DNA from: JAWKSY01 sp041402125
GTDB lineage: Bacteria > Planctomycetota > GCA-002687715 > DRQF01
NCBI GenBank assembly: GCA_041402125.1
Contig: JAWKSY010000001.1
Coordinates: 248,001 to 312,000 of the forward strand
Direction of reading: 5' to 3'
Length of the DNA stretch: 64,000 bases
The notes under the pieces were generated by a model. The model had not been told where the DNA came from and made no database searches. It saw nothing but the letters and a program-made list of their open reading frames with translations. Shown here in pieces: positions 33,831 to 43,967 of the stretch (positions within the stretch are counted from its first letter, which is position 1; each line of letters begins with the position of its first letter). Position numbers and translations under genes: made by a program.

Positions 33831-35690
33831 ATGACCTCCCGCCGCCCCCTCTCTACCTCGATCCCGATCGCGCTCCGACTCTGCGCCCTCCTGGTCCTCC
33901 TCCCGGTCGCCGCCGCCCAGGACGCGGCGAAGCCGGAGAAGCCCGAGGGTCCCATCGACGTCGCGGCCTCGATCGACCGCGGCGTGCGCTGGCTTATCGG
34001 GGCCCAGTCCGTCGACGGCACCTGGAACAACGGCAACCAGCGCGCCGAGGTCGCGGGCAGCACCGCCCTGGCGACCTACACGCTCCTGAAGTGCGGCGTC
34101 GAGCCCGAGCACCCCGCGGTGCGCAAGGGACTGGCCTACGTCGAGGCCCACGTGAAGGACCGCGTCTACGAGACCAGCCTCCAGCTGATGGTCTACGCGG
34201 CCCTCCCCGAGGCGATGCGGCCCGCGGATCGCGTCAAGGAGCGGAGCCGCTTCCTCCTGAAGTGTTTCAACGAGACCGCGTTCGGCTACCCCGGCAACCA
34301 CGGCGGCTCCGACTTCGACGCCTGGGAGGACCTCTCGAACACGCAGTACGCCCTGCTCGGGCTCGCCGCGGCGGAGAAGTGCGGACAGGAGGTCCCCTCC
34401 AAGGTCTGGCGCGCCGCGGCCGAGTACGTGATGAGCATCCAGAAGGAGTACGGATCCTTCGGCTACCGGCCGGGCGCCGACGCCTCGCTCAGCATGACCG
34501 TCGCGGGCACGGCCTCGCTGGAGCTCTGCCGCAAGGAGCTCGCGGACGAGCGCGGCACCAAGATCCTGCTCCGCGAGATCCAGGGCCGCCTCAGCCGCGC
34601 CGAGGACTGGTTCCAGAAGAACTGGTACCTCGAGGAGAACCGTCGCTACGGCAAGGAGACCGAGGACGACAAGCGCTGGACCTACTACTACCTCTACGGA
34701 CTCGAACGCGTCGGCTCCTTCCTCGCCGTCGACCTCTACGCCGGCCGTGACTGGTACGGCGAGGGCTCGCGGCTCATCGTCGGCCGACAGGCCAAGGACG
34801 GGCACTGGGGCACGATCTACGGCGAGAACGACATCAACACCTCCTTCGCCCTGCTCTTCCTCAGCCGCGGTTCGAACACGACCGACGTCGGCCGCGAGCG
34901 CATCCGCGCCGAGGAGAAGGTCGTCGTCGAGGACCCGCTCGAGATCCGGACCGACGGCAAGAATCCGGCCACCTTCTGGCTCCAGCGGAGCCTGGGCCGG
35001 GCCCTCGAGATCCAGAAGGAGGGGGCCCGGCTGCACGCCGTCACGTACGAATCCGGGGGTCGGGTCCTGGGAACGGTGACGCCGGAGACCCCGCGCCACC
35101 TGCTCACCCACCGCTTCGAGGCGAACGGCGACCACGCCGTCCGGGCGAAGGTGACCTTCGTCGACGCCGAGGGGGCGGTCCTGGAGACCCTGGCCTCCAA
35201 CGAGGTCGTCGTCGCGGTGGACAACGTCCTCACCGACGCGGACCGCTCGGTGATCGCGGACGCGGGCCGGAACCTCCTTCTCCAGACCGAGACGACCGTC
35301 ACGGCGTCCTCCCAGGAGCCGAACTACGGCCCCGAGCGCGCGGTCGACTCGAACGGAACGACGGACTGGCTCTGCCGCGCCGGGGATGCCTCGCCGTCCC
35401 TGGAGGTGCGTCTCGGCCGCGCCCTGAGCGCGTCCTGCATCAAGCTGACCCCCGCCACCGGGGGCGCGAAGAGCCATCGCTACGATCGCCCGAAGGAGAT
35501 CGAGGTCGTCGTGAACGGCGGCCGGAAGCAGCGGATGACCCTTCCCGACCTCGTCGACGGTCGTCACGTCATCGAGATCAGCCGGGGCCGGGTCCAGCGC
35601 TTCCGGATCCGGGTGCTCAGCGTCTATCCGGGGACCGATACGCGCCGGATCCTGGGCTTCGAGGAGGTCGAACTCTTCAAGACGCCCTGA
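33831..35690 (+). CDS. Exported alpha-toroid (prenyltransferase/squalene-oxidase-repeat) protein with a discoidin-like C-terminus
   Basis: A 619-residue protein with a signal peptide ending near VAAAQ. Residues about 40-360 show helical repeats of the squalene-cyclase/prenyltransferase type: IDRGVRWLIGAQSVDGTWNN, a FGYRPGADASLSMT segment and a final GRQAKDGHWG. The catalytic DxDD of true cyclases is not seen, so cyclase activity is unlikely. The last 140 residues (TVTASSQEPNYGPERAVDSN onward) resemble an F5/8 type C (discoidin-like) carbohydrate-binding domain. It is probably a periplasmic or surface protein. Confidence 0.78.
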   Translation: MTSRRPLSTSIPIALRLCALLVLLPVAAAQDAAKPEKPEGPIDVAASIDRGVRWLIGAQSVDGTWNNGNQRAEVAGSTALATYTLLKCGVEPEHPAVRKGLAYVEAHVKDRVYETSLQLMVYAALPEAMRPADRVKERSRFLLKCFNETAFGYPGNHGGSDFDAWEDLSNTQYALLGLAAAEKCGQEVPSKVWRAAAEYVMSIQKEYGSFGYRPGADASLSMTVAGTASLELCRKELADERGTKILLREIQGRLSRAEDWFQKNWYLEENRRYGKETEDDKRWTYYYLYGLERVGSFLAVDLYAGRDWYGEGSRLIVGRQAKDGHWGTIYGENDINTSFALLFLSRGSNTTDVGRERIRAEEKVVVEDPLEIRTDGKNPATFWLQRSLGRALEIQKEGARLHAVTYESGGRVLGTVTPETPRHLLTHRFEANGDHAVRAKVTFVDAEGAVLETLASNEVVVAVDNVLTDADRSVIADAGRNLLLQTETTVTASSQEPNYGPERAVDSNGTTDWLCRAGDASPSLEVRLGRALSASCIKLTPATGGAKSHRYDRPKEIEVVVNGGRKQRMTLPDLVDGRHVIEISRGRVQRFRIRVLSVYPGTDTRRILGFEEVELFKTP

Positions 35691-36002
35691 CCCGAGCGGC
35701 CGCCCGCGGCGAGGGTCGGACCGCACGCCGCCTCCGCCGGGAAGCGCACCGGACACGACGGTGCGACCGCGCTCGGCGACCGCGGACACGAGCCCGTCCC
35801 CGGCCCTTCCGTGTGTTTCCTGTAAACACGTTCCGGAGGCCCCGCGGACCGCATCTCCCCACCCGTCCCGAGAGGTCGAACCTCCTCCCCAAAAGCTACT
35901 TGCGATCTTGTAAGCCCCTGGCGGCACACATAGGCTTCACGAAAGCGCGGCCCTCCGACCTGCCGGGGGCGCGATGCGCCATGGGGAACAGGAGACGAAG
36001 AA
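35691..36002 (+). promoter_or_regulatory. Intergenic control region of the porin gene
   Basis: A 312-base gap. A sigma-70-type promoter fits at 35908-35936: TTGTAA, 17 bases, TAGGCT, placing the start of transcription about 60 bases before the porin ATG. Upstream lies a 6-bp inverted repeat GTGTTT-N5-AAACAC (35813-35829), an operator-like sequence. The gap is the least GC-rich part of this neighbourhood. No ORF is supported. Confidence 0.5.
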
Positions 36003-37481
36003 ATGCAGAGCACTCTGCTCGGGCGAGTTCGCGGAGCGGTGGCCGTCGCCGTCGCGCTGGTTCTCGCCGCCCCCTGCGCGATGGCGCAGGACCAGGACGG
36101 TCGTTCCGTCGACAAGCTGCTCGAGAAGATCGATCGCCTCGAGCGTCGCGTCGTCGAGCTCGAGTCCAGCCAGGCCGACGCCGGCCAGAGCGTCCTCGAG
36201 TCGCGCATCAACGCGCTGTCGGAGAGCGTCGCGGCGCTTCCGGCCGCCACCGACTTCCAGGCGGCCTGGAAGAACGGCACCTCGCTCGCGAACGAGGACG
36301 GCACCTTCAAGATCTCGATCGGCGGTCGCCTCCACAACGACTGGGTGTGGGGCACGCAGGACGAGGATCTCGAGGCCTCGCTCGGCAACAACATCACCGA
36401 CGGCACCGGCATGGCGGTCGGCTTCTCGCCCTTCCACTACGAGGACGGCGTCGAGTTCCGTCGTGCGCGCATGCACATCGGCGGCACGATCCACCAGAAC
36501 GTCGTCTTCAAGGTCGAGTTCGACTTCGCGGGCGGCGACGCCGACTTCCGCAACGTCTACATCGGCCTGAAGAACGTCGCCGTCGTCGGCAACGTCCTCG
36601 TCGGCCACTTCAAGCAGCCCTTCGGCCTCGAGGAGGCGACGAGCTCGCGCTTCATCACCTTCATGGAGCGCAGCGCCGCGACCGACGCCTTCGCTCCGGC
36701 CTACGAGACCGGCATCATGGCGTACAACAACGCCCTCGATGACGATCGCCTGTTCTGGGCCGTCAGCTTCTTCCGTGACGTCAACGACTACGGCGATTCG
36801 AGCCCGGTCGAGGACGGCAACTACGGCGTCGCCGTCCGCATCACCGGCCTGCCCTTCGTGGACGAGGACAGCGACTTCCTCCTCCACATCGGCGGCGGCT
36901 TCGTCTACAACAACCCGAACGGCGAGAGCGTCCGCTACCGCGCGCGTCCCACGATCCACCTCTCCGAGCGCTTCGTCGACACCGGCACCTTCGCCACCGA
37001 CGACATCATGCGCTACAACGCGGAGATCGCGGTCGTCCTGGGTTCGTTCTCGGCGCAGGGCGAGTACTTCTTCGTCGACAACGATGGCGGCGACGTCATC
37101 GACGAGTGCCCGGGCTTCTGGGGCGGCTACTTCCAGGTCAGCTACTTCCTGACCGGCGAGATGCGCCCCTACGACCGCAAGCACGCGGCCTTCACCCGCG
37201 TCAAGCCGAACGAGAACGCTCTCGACGGCTCGGGCGGCATGGGTGCCTGGGAGGTCGGCGCGCGGATCGACTACATCGATCTGAACGACGACTTCCAGGG
37301 CGGCGAGATGTACAACATCACGGTGGGCATCACCTGGTACATCAACGCGAACACCCAGGTGAAGCTGAACTACGTCTACTCGAACGTGGACGAGCTCGCG
37401 GTCGATTCGCTCAGCGGCATCACCGGCAACGGCTCGGGCGAGGCGCACATCTTCGGCATCCGCTTCCAGATCGACTTCTGA
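36003..37481 (+). CDS. Phosphate-selective porin O/P-type outer-membrane protein
   Basis: A 492-residue protein with a signal peptide (cut after AMA, near residue 28), a short coiled coil (about 33-70, LLEKIDRLERRVVELE), then alternating beta strands ending in Phe (FQIDF), typical of an outer-membrane barrel. Blocks such as GGRLHNDWVW, the RRARMHIGGTIHQNVVFKVE stretch and GHFKQPFGLEE match the porin O/P family. It is followed by a terminator and then phoB/phoR-like genes, suggesting phosphate-responsive control. Confidence 0.9.
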   Translation: MQSTLLGRVRGAVAVAVALVLAAPCAMAQDQDGRSVDKLLEKIDRLERRVVELESSQADAGQSVLESRINALSESVAALPAATDFQAAWKNGTSLANEDGTFKISIGGRLHNDWVWGTQDEDLEASLGNNITDGTGMAVGFSPFHYEDGVEFRRARMHIGGTIHQNVVFKVEFDFAGGDADFRNVYIGLKNVAVVGNVLVGHFKQPFGLEEATSSRFITFMERSAATDAFAPAYETGIMAYNNALDDDRLFWAVSFFRDVNDYGDSSPVEDGNYGVAVRITGLPFVDEDSDFLLHIGGGFVYNNPNGESVRYRARPTIHLSERFVDTGTFATDDIMRYNAEIAVVLGSFSAQGEYFFVDNDGGDVIDECPGFWGGYFQVSYFLTGEMRPYDRKHAAFTRVKPNENALDGSGGMGAWEVGARIDYIDLNDDFQGGEMYNITVGITWYINANTQVKLNYVYSNVDELAVDSLSGITGNGSGEAHIFGIRFQIDF

Positions 37482-37514
37482 TCGGGGCGGAGGCCCGCGC
37501 CTCCAGGACCAGCG

Positions 37515-37556
37515 GAGCCCCGGTCGACCCTCGGGTCGGCCGGGGCTCTTCCTTTT
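37515..37556 (+). terminator. Rho-independent terminator of the porin gene
   Basis: A 16-bp stem with one G-U pair (37515-37530 with 37533-37548), then CTTCCTTTT. It lies 33 bases after the porin stop. Confidence 0.75.
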
Positions 37557-37782
37557 CCCGCGCGTGAAAAGCCCGGGAAGGCCGCGACCGCCTCGCTCTC
37601 CCCTCCGAAGCCCCCGATCGGGCGCCGGCGAGGCCGACGGCGCCGCGGGGCGAACACGCAAGACGTTGCCCCGAGGCACCTTGGCGGCGAAGATGGCGGT
37701 GACCGCGCTCCGCGACGGCGGCGGTGCTCCCCGGGCTCGAGGGCTCGGGGCGACACCGGGCCTCCGAGGTGGCGTTGAGCAT

Positions 37783-37810
37783 TTCATGGGGGCTTCATGT
37801 CACGCTCACA
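37783..37810 (+). promoter_or_regulatory. Possible Pho-box-like direct repeats upstream of phoB
   Basis: TTCATG at 37783, TTCATG at 37794 and CTCACA at 37805: three related hexamers spaced exactly 11 bases, the spacing used by PhoB-family binding sites. The array ends 126 bases before the phoB-like ATG. The rest of the 455-base gap (37482-37936) holds the porin terminator and GC-rich DNA with no supported ORF. Confidence 0.4.
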
Positions 37811-37936
37811 ATCCTGGGCTAACACGTTGACGTCGGAAGCGACGGAATCCCGTCTCCGACGCCGCGGCTGCCCACCGACCGGACGGCGGGGCCGCGACGT
37901 GACCGGTCGGCCCCGGGCCGAGGAGCGATCCACCGC

Positions 37937-38634
37937 ATGAAGCGCGAGACCATCCTGATCATCGAGGACGAGATCGACATCCTCGAGGTCGTCGAATACA
38001 ACCTCGCCGGCGAGGGCTACAAGGTCCTCAAGGCACTCGACGGCGAGAGCGGCCTCCTCATCGCCCGCGAGAAGAACCCCGGCGTGATCCTGCTCGACCT
38101 CATGCTCCCGGGCATGGGCGGCAAGCAGGTCTGCCAGAAGCTGAAGCAGGATCCCCTCACGCGAGACATCCCGGTCATCATGGTGACGGCGAAGTCCGAG
38201 GAGACGGACGTGATCGTCGGGCTGGGCCTCGGCGCCGACGACTACGTCACGAAGCCCTTCCGTCCGAAGGAGCTCATCGCCCGGATCCAGGCCGTCGCCC
38301 GCCGCTCGCGCGGCGTCTCCACCGTCGACCAGGAGGCGCGCATCCAGGTCGGAGATCTGGTGATCGACCCGGTCCGCCACGAGCTGCTGGTGGAGGAGGA
38401 GTCGATCGAGATGACCGCCACCGAGTTCCGGATCATGCACCTCCTGATGAGCCAGCCGGGTCGGGTCTTCACGCGCGAGCAGATCTCGAGCAAGGCGCTC
38501 GGCCAGGTGCTCCACCCCACCGATCGCAACATCGACGTGCACGTGAAGACGATCCGCAAGAAGCTCGGCGAGCGTCGCGACGCGATCGAGACCGTGCGCG
38601 GGGTGGGCTACCGACTGACGGACAGCCGGCGCTG

Positions 38635-38635
<1 letters not shown>
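37937..38635 (+). CDS. phoB: OmpR/PhoB-family response regulator
   Basis: DNA-binding transcription factor with receiver (1-120) and winged-helix output (about 135-232) domains. Asp54 in LLDLMLPG is the phosphoacceptor and Lys106 in VTKPF the conserved lysine. The output domain has the PhoB-like block EFRIMHLLMSQPGRVFTREQ and VRGVGYRL. Its stop overlaps the sensor kinase ATG by one base. The gene symbol rests on the porin neighbour and overall similarity; another OmpR member cannot be excluded. Confidence 0.88.
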
Positions 38636-40086
<1,451 letters not shown>

Positions 40087-40096
40087 TCGCCGGCGA

Positions 40097-40897
40097 TCAG
40101 CCGCGCCCGGCGAGGATCTCGAAGGCGGTGAGCGCCACCTCGACGGCGGCGTCCTCGGCCGGGATCTTCCGGTCCTTGTCGATGAAGACGTTCCGGGGCC
40201 GCGACGCGAAGGCGGCGCAGACCGCGCCGGCGCGGAAGTCGCGCATCGCGCAGAGCGTGAAGAGCGCGCTCGTCTCCATCTCCAGGTTCTTGACGTTCAT
40301 CCGCGCGAGCTGGTCCGGCAGGTCGGGGTAGCGCGGCTCGAAGCCGCGGACGCGACGCCCCTGCGCGCCGTAGAACCCCGGCGCGGTCGCCGTGATGCCG
40401 ACGTGGTGCCGCCGCTCGTGACGATGCGCGGCGGCGATCAGCGCCGCCACGACCTCGTGGTGCGCGACGGCGGGGAAGCCCTCGTGGACGAGGTAGGTCG
40501 TCGTGTTCTCCAGGCGCACCGAGCCCGTCGAGACCACGAGATCCTCGATCTCGATCTCCGGCTGCAGCGCGCCGCAGGTCCCGACGCGGATGAAGGTCGG
40601 ATTCTCGACGATCTGGGCGAGCTCGACGATCGCGATCTCGGTGTTGTCGGCGCCCATCCCGGTCGCGATGACGGTGAGCGGCAGCCCGCGCCAGGCGCCG
40701 GTGAAGGTGACGTACTCGCGATGGCGACGCTCGAGGCGGAGGGAGCCCGGATCGAAGCGCTTCGCGACGCGTTCCGCGCGGGCCGGATCACCGCAGGTGA
40801 GGATGTACTCGGCCACCTCGCCGGGCGCGAGGTCGATGTGGTACTGACGGCCCTCGGCGTCCTGCACCTGCTCCGCGGATTCGAAGCTCTCGCTCAT
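40097..40897 (-). CDS. Uridine phosphorylase-like nucleoside phosphorylase
   Basis: NP-I family hexameric-type enzyme cleaving uridine or related nucleosides with phosphate. The 266-residue protein has the phosphate motif CGDPARAERVA, the block VIATGMGADNTEIAI, RVGTCGAL, and the ribose site NLEMETSALF. It is full length and overlaps the stop of deoC by four bases, giving a small deoC-udp catabolic operon that complements the nupC-PNP-cdd operon upstream. The substrate base is uncertain within the family. Confidence 0.88.
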   Translation of the reverse strand: MSESFESAEQVQDAEGRQYHIDLAPGEVAEYILTCGDPARAERVAKRFDPGSLRLERRHREYVTFTGAWRGLPLTVIATGMGADNTEIAIVELAQIVENPTFIRVGTCGALQPEIEIEDLVVSTGSVRLENTTTYLVHEGFPAVAHHEVVAALIAAAHRHERRHHVGITATAPGFYGAQGRRVRGFEPRYPDLPDQLARMNVKNLEMETSALFTLCAMRDFRAGAVCAAFASRPRNVFIDKDRKIPAEDAAVEVALTAFEILAGRG

Positions 40898-41601
40898 GAT
40901 CTCTCCTTCCCCCGGGCGGCGGCGACGATGGCCACGCCCGAGCTCGTTCCGATCCGGTCCGCCCCCGCCTCGACCATCGCGAGGAGGGTCGGGAGGTCCC
41001 GGATGCCGCCGGAGGCCTTCACGCCCATGCGATCGCCCGCGACGCGGCGCAGGAGGGCGACGTCCTCGAGCGTCGCGCCGCCGGGTCCGAATCCGGTCGA
41101 GGTCTTCACGAAGTCCGCGCCGGACGCGAGCACGAGCCCGGCGCCCCGCTCGCGTTCCTCGGGGGTGAGGAGCGCGGTCTCGAGGATGACCTTCAGCCGG
41201 ACCCCGCGGCGCCGCGCCGCGACCAGCGCCGCGAGTTCACGGGCGACCGCGGCGTCGTCGCCGTCCCGCAGCGCTCCGATGTCGATGACCGCGTCGAGCT
41301 CGCGCGCGCCCTCGTCCTGGGCGGCGCGGGCCGCCTCGACCTTCGTCCGCCGGCCGTCGGCGCCGAGGGGGAAACCGAGAACGGTCCCCACCCGCACCGG
41401 GCTGCCCTCGAGCCGTCGCGCGGCGAGGGGGACCCAGCGGGGGTTGACGCAGACGCTCGCGAAGCCGAACTCCGCGGCCTCGGCGCAGAGCGCTTCGATC
41501 TCGCCGCCCCGGGCCTCGGCGCGAAGCAGGGTGTGGTCGACGAGGGGCGCCGGATCCGCCTCGGCGCGGCGACGCAGCGAGCGATCGGCGTCCTGGTGCA
41601 T
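40894..41601 (-). CDS. deoC: Deoxyribose-phosphate aldolase
   Basis: Class I aldolase splitting 2-deoxyribose-5-phosphate into glyceraldehyde-3-phosphate and acetaldehyde. The 235-residue TIM barrel has the substrate Asp in LVDHTLL, the VCVNPRWV block, the Schiff-base lysine in FVKTSTGFGPGGAT, and the second Lys in GVKASGGIR. The ATG at 41601 is preferred over an extension to 41694, because the domain begins shortly after. First gene of the deoC-udp pair. Confidence 0.93.
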   Translation of the reverse strand: MHQDADRSLRRRAEADPAPLVDHTLLRAEARGGEIEALCAEAAEFGFASVCVNPRWVPLAARRLEGSPVRVGTVLGFPLGADGRRTKVEAARAAQDEGARELDAVIDIGALRDGDDAAVARELAALVAARRRGVRLKVILETALLTPEERERGAGLVLASGADFVKTSTGFGPGGATLEDVALLRRVAGDRMGVKASGGIRDLPTLLAMVEAGADRIGTSSGVAIVAAARGKERS

Positions 41602-41661
41602 CTGCGGGGCTCCGTGCGTAAATCCTTGCCCGACGGGCCTTTCACGGTAGCAGCGGCCCTC

Positions 41662-41667
41662 TACAAT
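41662..41667 (+). promoter_or_regulatory. -10 element between deoC and the membrane-protein gene
   Basis: TACAAT with TTTCAC (41640-41645) 16 bases upstream, reading toward the gene starting near 41724. Confidence 0.45.
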
Positions 41668-41723
41668 GCAAGCGTCGCCGCCGGAGGCGACCACCGACGG
41701 GAGGGAGCCCGATCCTCGACCTC

Positions 41724-42685
41724 GTGCGCGACGCGGGCCGCCGTCTCGGCCCCCTGAATCTCGTGCTCCTCGTGATCGTGGCGTTGCTCGACCGCGTCGT
41801 GGGGCACGGCCTCCGGGTCATGCAGATCATCGACCCGGAGCACGCCCTCGCCGTCCTGCAGCGGGGGCGCGGCGCCCTTCCTGCACCGCTTCCTGCTGCT
41901 CACGGCCGCGCTCCACTGCGTGCTGATCCTCCCCGGCTTCGTCTTGCAGCGCGAGCGACGCCTCGAGCGCATCCTCTTCCCCCTCGTCCTGCTCGGGACG
42001 CTCGCGCTGATGGGCCTCGCCATCTGGCGCCGCGCCGCGGGCGGAACGGCCTTCCTGGCCTGGGAGAGCCTCCTCCTCGCCCTCGGCTGCGCGCTCGCGT
42101 CGCTGGCGCTGATCGGCGGGCGGGGGCGCGCTCGGACGCCTCACCGCCGCGGGCTACTTCGCCGCGCTCGCCCTGCCTTCCCTCTGGCGCTGGTGCTTCG
42201 AGATGGCGGGCGGACGTTTCGACGAGGGCGGCGCTCTCGAGCGCCTCCGCGGCCTCGCCGATCTGGTCTCCCTGATCGCCCTCGGCCTCGTCGTCCTCCC
42301 CACCGCGATCCGCGGCGAGTGGCGGGCCCTCCTGGCCGCCTCGCCCTTCGGCGCGGCCGTCCTCTGGTTCGGACTCGATCGCTACGAGGACGTCCGCGAG
42401 GTCGTGCAGGGCGCCACCGATCTGTGGCTGAGTTCGATGCCCCCGACCTCGACCCTCGCCCTCCTGGTGCTCGGCATCGTCGGCGTCATCGCCTGGCCGC
42501 TCGGCGCCTGGCGTCGCGGACGCGGCATGGGGGTGGCGATCGCCGTCCTCCTCGCCGCCGCGGCGGGCTTCCTCCCCACCGCGAACGAGACCTTCCTCCT
42601 CGCCTGGTGCGGGCTCGCCACCGCGGTGCGCGCCTCCTCCGGGCGCATCGAGGCCCGCGCCGGTCTCGCGCGACTCTTCGACTGA
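41724..42685 (+). pseudogene. Multi-span membrane protein broken by two +1 frameshifts
   Basis: Three consecutive frames join into one roughly 320-residue hydrophobic protein. Part 1 (GTG 41724 to about 41863) reads GPLNLVLLVIVALLDRVVGH. Part 2 (to about 42122) continues APFLHRFLLLTAALHCVLIL. Part 3 (to 42685) continues LTAAGYFAALALPSLWRWCF and ends LARLFD. Both joins lie in G5 runs (41863-41867 and 42122-42126) within the identical string CGGGGGCGCG; removing one G at each restores one frame. About eight spans; no family recognised. Probably intact in reality. Confidence 0.7.
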
Positions 42686-42691
42686 CGACGA

Positions 42692-43165
42692 TCAGAGCCC
42701 GAGGCCGCCCTCGAAGCCGCTCTCGTCCGCGTCGTCGGCCGAGCCGAGCAGCTCGCTGACGTCCTCGACCTGGGACAGGACGGCCTCGGTGACGAAGAGC
42801 TCGCGACCGCTCTTGAGGGCGAGGATCATCGCGTCGCTCGCGCGGAGGTCCAGTCGCAGTTCGCGGCGGGCCTCGCCGACCGCCGGCGCCTGACGCAGGA
42901 GCAGCGTGGCGCAGAAGGTGCTGTCGACGATGCTCGAGATCGCGACCCGTCCGACATCGATCTCGAAGCCGCGGAGGACGCTCGCCATGAGGTCGTGCGG
43001 CAGGGGGCGGCGCGAGCGCGTCCCCTTGAGCTCCCGGAAGATCGCGAAGGCCTCGGCGTGACCGACGAAGATGAGAAAGGTCTTCTCGGCCGTGCGGAGC
43101 ACGACCGCGAACTCGTCGGAGGTGCTGGCGATGACGCGTTCGATGGTGGCGGCGACGAGGTTCAT
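42692..43165 (-). CDS. Bifunctional nuclease domain (BFN / DUF151) protein
   Basis: A 157-residue BFN-domain protein. The conserved core is visible: LVVG-like strand replaced by FLIFVGHAEAFAIFRELKG, the RPLPHDLMASVL block typical of the family (RP.tHDL), and the C-terminal LDLRASDAMILALKSGRELFV (the RPSDAIALA-type motif). Members act on DNA and RNA in some bacteria and on stress responses in plants. ATG 43165 is preferred. A TACAGT -10 lies nine bases upstream, so the mRNA may be leaderless. Confidence 0.85.
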   Translation of the reverse strand: MNLVAATIERVIASTSDEFAVVLRTAEKTFLIFVGHAEAFAIFRELKGTRSRRPLPHDLMASVLRGFEIDVGRVAISSIVDSTFCATLLLRQAPAVGEARRELRLDLRASDAMILALKSGRELFVTEAVLSQVEDVSELLGSADDADESGFEGGLGL

Positions 43166-43174
43166 GGCGACCGC

Positions 43175-43180
43175 ACTGTA
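43175..43180 (-). promoter_or_regulatory. -10 element directly before the BFN gene (possible leaderless mRNA)
   Basis: Minus-strand TACAGT ends nine bases before the ATG at 43165; no SD sequence is in between. Confidence 0.4.
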
Positions 43181-43232
43181 GCGCCGGGCGGCGCGACGGG
43201 TCAATCGAGCGCCGGGACGACGCGGGGCGCGC

Positions 43233-43862
43233 TCAGCGGATCGTGACCGGCGTGCCGACCGTGACGTACTCGAAGAGCTCGTTCACGTCGGAGTTGCGCA
43301 TGCTGATGCTGCCGTCGCCGGCGACGTTGAAGCCCCGGACGTGGAACCAGTTGCCCTGGATCCCGACCGCCTCGTCGAAGACCGGATTCGGGGGCAGGGG
43401 CTCGCCCTTCTCGATGAGGTCCTCCCACTTCTCGTAGGTCTCGTCGTCGATCCGGTCCCGCATCCAGGCCTGATCGAGGGCGTCCACGTCGGGGAAGTTG
43501 ATCCGCAGATAACGCGTGCCGCGCGACATCACGCTCTCGCGCTCGTGCTTCTCGATGATCCGGAACTCGCCGAGGGGGGTGCTCCCCGACCCCTTCCAGA
43601 TCACGCCGTTCTGCTGGTTGCGGCCGAGGGCGACGTCCCAGCGCTTGAGCGCGACGTCGCCGTCGAAGAGCGTGAGGGTCTTCTTGCCGCAATCGACGAG
43701 GATGCGGGGCTCCTGGAGCGGCAGCTCGAGGCCCTTCTCGCGGGCGACGTTGTCGATCTCGTCGCGGTTCTTGCCCCACTCCTGCAGGAACAGGACCATC
43801 CCCGCGGTGCCGATGATCGTCATGAAGGCGGCGAACTTCAGCCAGCCGATCAGCTTTCTCAT
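43233..43862 (-). CDS. L,D-transpeptidase (YkuD)-fold protein with a degenerate active site
   Basis: A 209-residue membrane-anchored protein (span about 7-26) with a C-terminal YkuD-like fold: ILVDCGKKTLTLFDGD, STPLGEFRI and the closing block NSDVNELFEYVTVGTPVTI match the family. The catalytic region, normally xHG...(S/D)xGCIxM, reads GIQGNWFHVRG then GDGSISMRN: the His is Gln and the nucleophilic Cys is Ser. Crosslinking activity is therefore doubtful; it may be a structural or regulatory relative. ATG 43862 is chosen because the anchor follows. Confidence 0.8.
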   Translation of the reverse strand: MRKLIGWLKFAAFMTIIGTAGMVLFLQEWGKNRDEIDNVAREKGLELPLQEPRILVDCGKKTLTLFDGDVALKRWDVALGRNQQNGVIWKGSGSTPLGEFRIIEKHERESVMSRGTRYLRINFPDVDALDQAWMRDRIDDETYEKWEDLIEKGEPLPPNPVFDEAVGIQGNWFHVRGFNVAGDGSISMRNSDVNELFEYVTVGTPVTIR

Positions 43863-43967
43863 CGCGAACGAGACCTCCGGACCGGAAGTCATCGACGCGC
43901 GACGGCGCGGACCTGAGCCGCGCATGAAGATGCGGCGGCCCGAGGGCGACGGGGGCGGAGGAAGACG

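Noticed and set aside
32994..35927. 977-codon minus-strand frame
   Set aside because: Antisense to the PNP gene and the alpha-toroid gene, low-complexity, no motif.
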